From: Cymodocea nodosa
Taxonomy: Eukaryota; Streptophyta; Magnoliopsida; Alismatales; Cymodoceaceae
Direction of reading: 5' to 3'
NCBI GenBank assembly: GCA_036874045.1
Contig: CM072338.1
Location: 16,142,501 to 16,206,500, forward strand
Length of the DNA stretch: 64,000 nucleotides
The position numbers and the translations under genes were made by a program. Below, piece after piece: positions 1 through 11,300 of this stretch. Each line of letters starts with the position of its first letter. The stretch's first letter is position 1. The notes under the pieces were generated by a model. It did no database searches and was not told where the DNA came from. It saw only the letters and a program-made list of their open reading frames with translations.

Positions 1-1134
1 AAATTGGCTAATCTATGGTCAAGTAATACCTTGCCTAGGGGTATCTCGAAGGTTGCTAGGAGTTACGGTACTTTTTATTTTTTATTTTCTTTGTAATGGT
101 TGGGGGCTTTGGTCTAGTCCTCCCCTTATGTATTTACTCAGTATTTGGATCCCTACGACATGAATAGATCAGGGGAGTTTTATAAAAGAAAATATCATGA
201 CCAGAGGTGCTGGAGTCATAAAAGGAAGTTCTATGTTATTAATAACAACAAATTTGCACACATTGGGTCTCTTCGTTCCATCTCAATAGGTTCCACCTTG
301 ATATTCATGGTTATTAGTATTTGGTCAAAATCACTTGTAAATGGAATATATGGCATGTCATAAATGAAAAAACCTTTTTATTGTACTCCAGATCTCTAAT
401 TTAAGTAGTCATTTCCCTTTCAATATGGTAGACACTAGTCAGATTTCTTTGGCATGAATAATGGCAGCAATTATCACAACGCCATAAACCAGAAGAAAAC
501 AACCTTCAGGAAAATCATGGTGACCATGAATCCAATTCAAAGATCAGAATGCATTTGAGAATACTCAACTATCATCTAATGATAGACATCAAAAACACAC
601 TGCAGGATCTCTGATAAGTTCTACTCATCAACTCTTCACTGAGGACATGCTAGAGCCCTTAAGGTTGTGAGAGAACTATGATATCTGATGATGAACCTCA
701 TGCTTTTTACTCTTTACAGCCAGAATGGAATGGATACTATGCTTTTGAAGGTCGGTCCTCTGTTGGACACTTGCACTTAGGTCCAACAAAAACATGAAAA
801 CTTGTCAGCCATTAATGGAATCACAGTAGATCTATGAAAGCCAATAGAAACGAACAAAAAACCATAAATTTTGATTCAAAAATTATAAGATCTGCTATAT
901 TACACGGTAATAAACATCTAGAGACACATCCACTTTCTAAAGAAGTTGCACATTAAATTACAAATGCTAACAGATTTTGTACAAATCTTAATGCAAAAAT
1001 AGTGGCAAAAAATGTAAATAAATGTTCAAAGTACTCTTTTCTTCAGGGATCTTGGGTATCACTGGATAACACACGAAGTTTATTTATTAAAGGTTATGGC
1101 ACTATAGCCCTTCCCCTTCAATGTTAGAAAATTC
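1..1134. other. GP210 intron 19, nothing recognised
   Basis: AT-rich DNA left of the retroelement scraps. I looked for the expected next GP210 exon on the minus strand and did not find it. The frame at 145-363 (+) has no family resemblance. Confidence 0.5.
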
Positions 1135-1400
1135 TTTTCAATGGTTCCAGGAAGCAAAAGATCCATTTCATCAACTGAAAGCTGCAACAATAACAACAGC
1201 AACAGTGCTGCCATTAGCAGATTTTACCATGCCTTTTGTGCTGGTGTATGATGAGTAGAGTGGGGGTCAGGGCAGTGCTAATGCAGACAAATCAGCCACT
1301 AGCTTACCTCAGTAAAGCTCTTAAGGGAAGGCAACTATCTTTGCCTACCTATCAGAAAGAGCTCCTAAGACTACAGATATATGCAATGGAGGTCCTACCT
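1135..1400 (+). mobile_element. Ty3-gypsy RNase H fragment
   Basis: Translation gives FQEAKDPFHQLKAA, VLPLADFTMPFVLVYDE and, after frame breaks, the A-Y-L-S-K-A-L-K-G-R region, the standard order of the gypsy reverse transcriptase tail and RNase H. It carries stop codons. It ends abruptly where an antisense copia fragment begins near 1400-1437. Confidence 0.7.
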
Positions 1401-1436
1401 TAGCATACAGCGATTTGTTGTAAGAACTGATCATCA

Positions 1437-2015
1437 AAGTCACACATTTTCTTGAACTTTTGAACTGTCATGCCCAACTTGTTATATAAATTTTCAAAAC
1501 AACTAGAACCCAAGCCTTTGATAAGAATATTTGTAAGTTGTTCCAAAGATTCCATATAAAGAGTAGCAATCACCCCTTTCATTATCATGTCACGTACAAA
1601 ATGGCAATCAACTTCAATGTATTTGGTGCATTCATGGAAAGTAAGATTGACAATGAAAATAGCAATCTGATTATCATAATACATGAATATAAGAATCTAG
1701 ATGGCAAAACCAAGCTCCTATTTAAGAGACTGGAGCTACATCAACTAACAAGTTGTTTGAGTCACATGTTCATATTCTACTCCCTCACTAGACCTTGAAA
1801 CCACATTTTGTATCATACACCACCAAGTAACTAGGTTCCCATCACCATAAGTGTAGAAGTCCAAGGTAGACTTCCTATCACCCGCATATCGCAAATCTAA
1901 ATAAGTCTCGATCGTTAAATGATTGTGACTCCTATCCACAAGACCTTTACCAAGGACCAATGGTTTTTCCTTGGTTCATGTACAAATTGACTAAAAAGAT
2001 TTACAGCATATACTA
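1437..2015 (-). mobile_element. Ty1-copia reverse transcriptase / RNase H end fragment
   Basis: From right to left: FSQFVHEPRKNHW (2015-1970), DRKSTLDFYTYGDGNLVTWW (frame 1960-1745) and DNQIAIF...FHECTKYIEVDCHFVRDMI with NKLGM (1684-1437). These are the copia YAVSVVSQFMH, DRRSTSG-C-F-GGNLVTW and HERTKHIEVDCHFVRD motifs. At least one frameshift separates the two halves, so it is dead. Confidence 0.85.
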
Positions 2016-2218
2016 TATCTAGTTAGGTAACAAGTAAATTTATTTCCCAACAAGTCTTCTGTACTGCTGTGGATCCTTAAGAATTTAGATGAATTATCCC
2101 AAAAGGGAGGATTGGGATCAATTGGTAAATAAGCCAATTTTCTTCATTAAAACAACATTTAAAAGAAATTAAACGAGCCCTAAACAAATATCATCATAGT
2201 GCAGGCATGGTGACATAC

Positions 2219-2338
2219 CATATATGAAGCACCAGGAGATAGAAAAACATATTGCGGATAAATTCTTAGCTCTGGATAAACTTCCACCATTAAGTTTTGG
2301 CTTGAAATCATTTTTCCAGAACTTCCAGCAGCAGTAAC
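2219..2338 (-). CDS. GP210: GP210 exon 19 (last in window)
   Basis: Acceptor CATAG, donor GTATGT. It encodes VTAAGSSGKMISSQNLMVEV and YPQYVFLSPGASYM, the counterpart of the family's QIKVEVY...FLVPGASYVL. The next exon should encode the EGGP segment; I could not find it between 2218 and 1. Confidence 0.92.
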
Positions 2339-5300
2339 CTATGATCACAGATTTCTCCAGATTTCAACTTGGAAAATATTTATTTGGTGAATACTCCAAG
2401 GTGGACCTAAAGGAAATACCATGATTTGAAACATACTTACATAGAGAGAGGAAAAACCAAGATTTTGAGCTTTGACGGAGAAGCAATGCCCACTAATACT
2501 CTGAGCGCCAGATCTTAATGAACCATCCTCATTGACAAGTTTGAATGCATTTCCCTCAAAATGGACATGAATATTCATGTATGCATACTTCACAAGATTA
2601 AAAAATGAGTCAAACTAGTTTTGAATAATAATTATTGGAATATAAAACAAAAAGACAGGATGCAAAGTGTCAATATAAACCTTGTGTCAATGAGAAATAG
2701 CAAAAGGTAACAGATAATTACAATCTGAGATGAATGAAAAACCTATTATTAAGAACTACAAATTCCAGTTCTGCCTACAATAATAAATTTATGCAATGAT
2801 GGACAGATAAGCACTTTGTCAGAGCAAATACAACTTTTTGCAAATTTGTTCACTACTTATATGATACTTGATAATATTATATGGAAGAGAAGCAAACTAG
2901 AACAAGAAAAATCCATGAAGATTTCAATCTCTTGTTTAGGAAGCAAGGATAAATCAGTGAAGAAAATTCTATACAATCTTGGAGACAAAAGACAAAAATT
3001 ATCTGGAGAATTAGGAAAGAAAGAGTAGTAATAACCCCAATTATCCTAGTTACACACTAATATAAATACTTTCACTAGGAAATCATGAATAACTATCAAC
3101 ATGAATCACAACATTCAACTTTGATTTCACGTTAGACTTCAATAAAATGAAAAACCAAGATCTGTCAATGAAATTTTTACATGTGAAGTCATGTTAGTAG
3201 AAAGGTAGTAGAAAATACTCTTCAGTAATGATCTCATGTTAAACTCCAATAAAATGAAAAACCAGCACACGCCAACAAAAATTGTCACAAATCACATTGG
3301 TTAAAGGTAGTAAATAATATTCTGGTTAACAAAATTACCACATTGATGTTGGTTTGGATGCACTGACATTAAATTCCATAATATGAACCTAAACTTGACT
3401 AGCGTTTCTAGAACTGTAGGATTGAAGAGAACTTAAAAGTCTAAGATCCAACAATTTGGATGAGAAAACTGTGTCCAGTCAAGATTGAAATTAAATTGGA
3501 AGCTAGAAAATAATATAATTTATACAATCATAATTTCAAATTGGAATCTAAAATCAATATAAATTACACAATCACAATTTCAAATATGAAAAATAAAACA
3601 ACAAACATTCAAACAAATATGTTTCCAAAGTAGATATACCTGAGAAGGATCAAATAAGATTCCATCTTCTATTCCTGCCAATATATCAAAAGACCTTGTA
3701 GTACCTTCCTACAAAGCATTAATATTTAAACTCCATGATTGTACCTAATAAAAAGTAAAAAAGAGGTACTTTTAATGCAAGCAAAAGTAAATTTTCCATA
3801 CCAACATGAATATTGCATCCTCTGACACAAGTTTAATCCATTCAACTTCAGATACCCTAACCTAAAAATAAAGATGTGCATCAAATAAACTCAGAAAAAT
3901 GCCGAATACTCAGAATTAAATATCCTAAAATGTTAGGAAAAATAGCAATAAAGATAAAGATAAATTAACTTTTAAATAAAATGAAAAAATAAGCATGAGA
4001 GAAACCATGAACAAGTTGAAATTAGTATGTTGTGTTAGGATTTGAAAGTATGGAGCCTAACTTGAGATTCAGGAAATGCATCGGAATTCGGATGAACAAT
4101 TCACTTTGTTGGCAGTCATGATCTAGAATCCAGGTGCAGCACTGGATAGGGTGAAACAGGTCACCTTATTAACAACCAAGAGAGAGCCGAAATCCAATTG
4201 ACTTTCTAGATGAGGATGGTACTGTCATTTGGATATCTTGCCAACGGTGGATGAACCAATACATCCAACAAATCGGTGGCGAAAGACGCTAGAGAAGTCT
4301 TGCAATGCAAAAAGGCATCCAATGGAAGATGCTGACCTTAATGAAGGTAGACTATGCGAGCTAGCGAATGAAGTGTTTGATAGAGATCAATTACAGACGA
4401 GACTCCATGGGTGAGGGAGACGAACCATTAGTGGCAAACTTGTAATTTCTAAGATTAGGGTTAGTGTTGCCACCTATAAATACGGGCGTACTGTAACTCT
4501 AAAAAGAGTGAGAGAACAGATCTAAAGGGAGAGCTAAGCATAAAGAGCCCTCAAGGTGTAGTGTCGTAGTTGGTAAGTCGATGCTTGTAATTCTTTATTC
4601 TCTGCAAATTTAAAGCAATAGATCTCATAGTCGCCTGTGCACGTAGGTACAGTACCGAACCATGTATATCATCATGTTCTACTAGTGTGCTTGTGTATTA
4701 CGCAACGGTGTGTTTGTATGCGTAGGAGAGAGCACACTAATCTCTAGGAGAGCAACCTAACTTGATAGCTATATCTCACTGATTACTGTCGTTCACGCAG
4801 CATTTGTGGTTCTGTGGAGACTGAACTAACTTCTGGATATTGTTCCAGATAGACAAACCAACTTCCGAACATGTTCCAAATTCTGATGTGAATGTGGAGA
4901 AGGGCGGTGGGGTTCGTGCTGAAACCCAACAAACTAGTATCAAAGCAAATTGGTTGATTAGGTTGCACAAAAGTAGAGATGGCCACACATGAAGGCAAGG
5001 CCTAGATAGAGAAGTTTGACAGAATGAACTTCGAATTTTGGAGGATATAGATGGAAGATCTTCTGTACCAGAAGGATCTGCATGAGCCGTTGAGTGGAAT
5101 AAAGCCAGAAGGTATAGAACAAGGACGTTGGGAGTTGCTTGATAGAAAAGTCTTAGGTCTGATGAGGCTGTGTTTGGGGAGAAATGTTGCATACAATATT
5201 ACTCAAGAGAAGACACTCGTAGATCTGATGAGGGCACTGAGCAACATGTACGAGAAGCCGTTTGCAACTAACAATGTACATTTGATAAGCTAACTCTTCA

Positions 5301-8300
5301 ATTTGAAGATGGCAAAAGGCAGTAGTGTGCTAAACCACATTAACGAGGTAAACTCAATCATTACCAAGTAAACTCTATGGGCATAGGGGCTCTAGAAGGA
5401 AGTAAAAATGTTGTTCAAGTGAGAGCTTCTCTATAACGAGAAGGCTTCAAGAAGTTAGAAAAAAAAAAAGTGTCCAACTGTTGTAGTTGGCTACATAGTT
5501 TGTGGGCTAGCATCTGATGGAACAACTATCAGGGTTTGCATAATTGAGCCCATCAAAAATTCTAGGGTCACTTGGATAGGAAGTGACTACAATTGGTGTA
5601 TTGGCCCTTCTCTAAAACACAGATGTGCACATGTACAGTTGTTAGGTAATCCCTTAAAACCCATACTCTGTTATGTTTACTTGTCAAAACATATGATTTT
5701 TGTTGAGTAAACAGTATAGAAACTCAAGGGAGTAACACTTAAAGTCAATCTCCAAGTGGAAAATTGTTACAATTTGCAGCAGTAGAGCCTAACTTGAGGT
5801 TCAAGAAATGCACTGAAATCTAAATGGGCAATTCACTTTGCTAATGGCCATGATATGGAATCCGAGTGCAACACCGAATAAGGTGAAACAGGTCATCTTA
5901 TCAATGACCGAGAGAGAGCTGAAATCCAATTGACTTTCCAAATGAGGATGGTACTACCATCCAAATATCTTGCCAGTGGTGGATGAGCTAGTACATCCAG
6001 TAGATCGATGGCGAAAGACGTTAGAGAAGTCCTGCAATGCAAGAGGGCGTTCGATGAAAGATGTTGACCTTGATAGAAGCAGACTATGTGAGCTAGTGGA
6101 GGCATTTGATGGAGATCAATAACTGACGAGAAACTCCATGGGCGAGAGAGACGAACTATTAGTGGCAAACTTGTAATTTCTAGGATTAGGGTTTACGCCA
6201 CCGCCTATAAATAAAGGCGTATTGTAACTCTAAAGAGAGTGAGAGAACAGAGCTAAAAGGAGAGTTGAGCATAAGGAGTCCTCAAAATGTAGTGTCGATG
6301 CTTGTAACCCTTCATTCTCCATAAGTTTAAAGCAATAGATCTCATAGCCGCCCATGGACGTAGGCACAGTGTCGAACCACGTATATCATCATGTTCTATT
6401 GGTGTACTTGTGTATTCCACAACTCTGTGTGTGTACGCATAAGAGAAAATGCGCTAATCTCCGAGAGAGCAGCTTAACTTGATACCTTCCGCAATGGGTG
6501 AGAGGAGATCTCGCCGATTACTATCGCTCGTGCAACATTCATGGTTCCGTGGACATTGAACCAACTTTTGAATATTGTTTCAGATTCTAACGTGAATGCG
6601 GAGGATAGTGGGGTTTGTGCTGAAACCCATCATGTTGTATCCCATGAAAAAGTGTGGATGAAACTACAATTCCTAACAATGTGCAAATTGATCTTGAATC
6701 TTTAGAGGTCAATGTTTGCCATCCGTCATAGGCATGACATGATTGAAAATTACACATGATAAATTCAAATAAAGAAGTTATATTAAGGTAATTTATGACT
6801 CACAAAGCTCCTCCATCTTTAAAAATAAATTTTATGCCTAAATCAAAGAATTTAACTTCAATTTTGTCATATTGACAAAACAACAAAAGTTGATAAAATT
6901 TTGACAAAGGAAATAAGGGAAAGAAAAAGACCTTTCCAAACAAAATAACCATATTGGCATTCATTTTAATGTCATGTGATTCATGCCAACAAGTGGAAAA
7001 TCGATAAATTTGATTCCATGGCTTAAAGAAGTGGGAACATGAGTTCGAACCTTTGAGGCATGTCCTGTTATACCTATCCTTCCTAACCAATTGGAAATTC
7101 ATATGATGTATATGGAACTAGGGATCTGTCTTGTGCTTAATCTAGCTTTTCTTAAGATACAAGTAATTCTCGAATGAGATTCAAATTGATTAAATTCGTT
7201 CGTTTAAATTACTACAAGTACATAGTGTTAATTGTAAAAGTACGCAAAAATAGGTTGAACCATAGGAAATAATTTAAAATCAGTTTCTAAGTTACTTTTA
7301 AATGGATGCAATGTTTTACTAATTGAGTGTCTTACTCTATTGAGTTATTACTTAACTCAACGAACTTACCTCTTATTAAGTTACAAAATACTCAACGAAC
7401 AGATCCGTGGACTTACGCTTGCTACAGTTGTTTGCACCTGAACTAAGTCAACCATTGAGTGATCCTAGAAAATGCAAACAACACACTCTACACTCTCTAA
7501 TTGCTACTTATCTCGAATTTAACAATGAATAGATTTATCACCCAAATGATCTCAAATAACAATCAGTCAAGGCACGATTTCAAAGATTAAAAACTAACTG
7601 ATTTCAAAATAAATTCATACAGTTTTATACTAGAATGAGAAATAAATACATAACATTTGACAATCACAAACACAAACAATACACAAACAGAACATAGTAT
7701 ACATGTAGATGTAAATATAAATGTTAACGTTCCTTAAAGTGGACGATAAATGAATAGCAATGCTCTCTATTAAAAATCAAAAACCTCCAATACTACATGC
7801 AACTTGGTTACACTTTTAAAGATTTAATCACTTACTATTAAGCACTCATCTCCTTATTGAATTGCGAACCTAAACCTATGTAAAGTGATCTCATCTTTAG
7901 CAAAACAACAACTTGACACTAAAGTTAAAAGCTTTAATCATCTTCTGAGAGATGAATCGATATTTGGTGAAGAAACATTTACTTTCTGTGATGCGATCAC
8001 CCTTTCATAGTGGTTATCAGTCACCGCGGCTTAATCAAAATCAATCCAACTCTAAAAATCATCTCCACAAATTTTCGATAAATGGTAATGGTGGTAGAAG
8101 AAGGATATCTCAAGAAATGTCTAACACTCTCTACAGTGAGTGCTCATTCTCCCTCCTTGATTTCTTTTTAATCCTTTTATATTTCTTTTCAATAATTGCT
8201 GACGCTAAAATGACTGGCTGGATTCTTATTTCCTATGCATCAATGGTTGTAATCGCTTCTTCATTCCACGATAGAAATCATGAACATATATCATGCAACG

Positions 8301-11300
8301 TAGGTTTCCGATGTATCAAGAAGTAATCATATTGAAAAAAGTCAACTGTAGAAATTTGTTACATAAATTTAAATTAAGTGGATTACTATTATTCTTAATT
8401 CCTATAACTGCTCATAATCACACGTTAGACACAATAACTAGTCTATAAAGTTAACTCAATAAACTAATTCTATTAGATTAATTGCTAACTCAACAAATTG
8501 GATCCGTTGAGTTACACAATAACTCCATGGATTTAATTCGTTCCTACAATTCAATATAATAAACATGGAATAAAATGATTTATGTAACTACTACCTAAGT
8601 GTAAACAACATTTAATAATATGTATATGAGAGATTATTTTGCATTAATTCTAAAATAATACTTAGTCAACGTTAATTCTTTTAAATTATGCATATTTTTC
8701 AATTAAACCTCATATTTGAGTAAATGTAGTATACTAATCTAATTCCTATCTGATAAACTAAATAACATGTTATTAACCATTAATTAAGTCTTAACATTAT
8801 GCAATTTTTTACTTTAAACAAGATCCAACAATGATGATTCTTTTCCAATTCATTGTGTCAACAAAGCTGCCAATCTCACATGGCAAAACCAAGACACCTC
8901 TACATTCTTTTTTCTAACTCATCATCACTAAATAACTGGTATCTTTATTGTGAATGCAATCATTATGGATTTAATAAGAATACACAAACTATTCCAATGT
9001 CTATCTTCCAAAACAGAACTAAAGATGTGAATGCCCTCAGATTGCTGTGTGATAAGCACCATCACTTTAATCCAAACGATTATTTTTTCTGATAATAATC
9101 CAAACAATGAAGTGAAACATGAATTTCACCAAAGATGAATATTAACCACTGAACCCCAAATAATGAACATCTAAGGATAGGGAGGACATAGAGGAAAGAA
9201 GAAAAAGTACAATGTGGATGGAAAAGAAAAAGAAGCCATCTACATGTATAAAGGTAAAAGTGTGAGAGCACACTTACGCACAAATGAACATGATACAAAA
9301 AATGAGAAATGAGAATGATAGAATTAGTAATTTATTGAGAAGTATCACAATGATTAATGTGTTTACCCCACTTGGTAGGATCAATAACATGAATCACTTT
9401 CCACCATCTTAAATGCATCAGCAAATTTATCTAGAAGTCAACTGTAGAAATTTGTTACATATTGAAAAATAGCAATGATGCATATGAATGCATTGTTCAT
9501 TATAAAATATTACACGGTAACCAATTTGAATTTTAGCAAGTCGTGCTTTAACATTTTCACCAAGAATGGCTAGTCACAAATTTAAAATTTTAAATAAGGA
9601 TACAATGTACGCATTACCATTAAGCAGTAACTTTATGAAAGTATCTGTAAAAATCTATATTGTCTAAATGAGTTTGAGAAGTATCTAAGTTTCAAATTTC
9701 CTATCAGACTCATTTAAAAATTCTTCCAAGAATTTTTGGAACAAAATTAGTAGAAAGATATAGACACAAAACTAAAGTAAATAGAACATTCACATTCACA
9801 ATCATTTATACCATCAAGCAAAGACAAGAACACTTACAGTTGCCATAGCAGAAGCATGAGGAGACAGCCCTTTATCATAAGTAGTCAAGAGTGCAGTACC
9901 AAGACCTCTAGAACCCAGACACAACCAATTGCAAGGTACATTTTCAGGATGGTGTAAAATCTCAACAACTCGAGTGTCATTCACAATTGATTCATGAAAA
10001 CAAGTTCCACCAGTTACTGACAAATTTACCTACAATAAACAACACAAAAGTATATCAAAGAATACTTACAATTAGACTAGCCAACAGGTCATGTGAACAC
10101 CATAGAAGCATATTCAATTTTAAAATATAATGACAACCAGAAATCACATGATTTGACAAACAAGGTTGTAACAAGTCTCTAGGCATATGTACACACTTGT
10201 TAATGAACCTAAAAAATAAAATTAATAATCAATGCGTTGATCCTACTAGCTATTTCTTGAGCTCAGCAGCATGAATCCTCTCTATAATAAATTCTTACCA
10301 ATCATTATTTCCCATTAGATAATGTACTCTTAAATCTCCCATCATAGATACTAACGTGTGTATACCATGGAAACACAAGAGATGGGTGGAAGTTAATAGT
10401 TTTATTAACAAAACATAAAGATTCTAAATATACAGACTACAAAAAGAAGATAAATACAAACTAAGTAATGTAGGACTAAACCCACAAACACAGCACATAA
10501 TTTAATAATATACTTCTAACACTCTCCTTAGAGTTAGAGTATCTAGCTTGTAACAAACTTAATGACATTTTAGCAAACCTAAACATAACTTAAAATAACA
10601 AACATATAAAGAAACATAAACATCAATTATTGTAGAAAAAGTAACAACAACGAGAATAATAAAAGATAAGTCTAAGAAAAACCATATCTCAGATGGTAGT
10701 GAATTAACTATCAGATGTTAGCCACGTTTATCTCTTCCTACGTCCAAGTTCCTCTTCTATCTTCTCCTTACCCCAAAATCACTGCCACCCTCTATCTACA
10801 CTGTTATCTATTGTCTATGCCACCTCCCTCCATCTACTCCATCGCTTCTTTCTTTTCTCATCTTCCCCTTCATTTTCCACCTAGAGTCTCCCCACTGCAC
10901 CCACCAACATACCACTGCCACTTCCCATTTCCTCCCTCAACTTCCTTTTTTATTCTCTTCCTGACGGATTTATAGAATTTGCAGAGGTTTAACATTGCCG
11001 TCCATCTATTGGGGAACACAAGCATGAGTAACAAGATGGAGATCCAAGAGACAACAACAATAGGCATGAGGAACAAGGAGCAAGATCACCAATGTTGTCA
11101 CTTTTGTTATTGACAAAATAGGGAGAGACACCACTGCCCCCCTGCCCCCTTTAATTTCACAGCATTCTCTCCACTACTATGAAGTAACAATCCCCCCACT
11201 ACAAGCCTCTCATCCACCTTGTTGTCACCCTAACAAGTTTGTGAAGTTCATGCCACCGATGTGCCAAAGTTGCCAACTTCATCCAGGGAGAGAAGAAGAA

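Larger units (their letters stand above)
4033..6632 (+). mobile_element. Gag-only copia-type LTR retrotransposon (TR-GAG-like), with target duplication
   Basis: Two direct LTRs (4033-4931 and 5765-6632) start TGTTA and end CCCAACA or CCCATCA. The element is flanked by the perfect 5-bp duplication TGTTG at 4028-4032 and 6633-6637. Just inside the 5' LTR is TAGTATCAAAGC, a diverged copy of the initiator-Met tRNA primer site TGGTATCAGAGC; just before the 3' LTR is a polypurine-like CAAGTGGAAAATTG. The 833-bp interior holds only a copia gag relic, with no protease, integrase or reverse transcriptase. Both LTRs have a TATA box (CTATAAATA, about 4474 and 6204). The LTRs differ at many positions, so the insertion is old. 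Confidence 0.9.

Noticed and set aside
1..2218. Search for GP210 exon 20
   Set aside because: No minus-strand segment resembling the expected EGGP...SPGNTT block was found, so the exon is placed outside the window.
7952..8326. 124-codon plus-strand frame in intron 15
   Set aside because: No recognisable domain, no promoter or splice context; kept only as unresolved DNA.
10715..10975. 86-codon Pro/Ser/His frame
   Set aside because: Pyrimidine-rich simple sequence.
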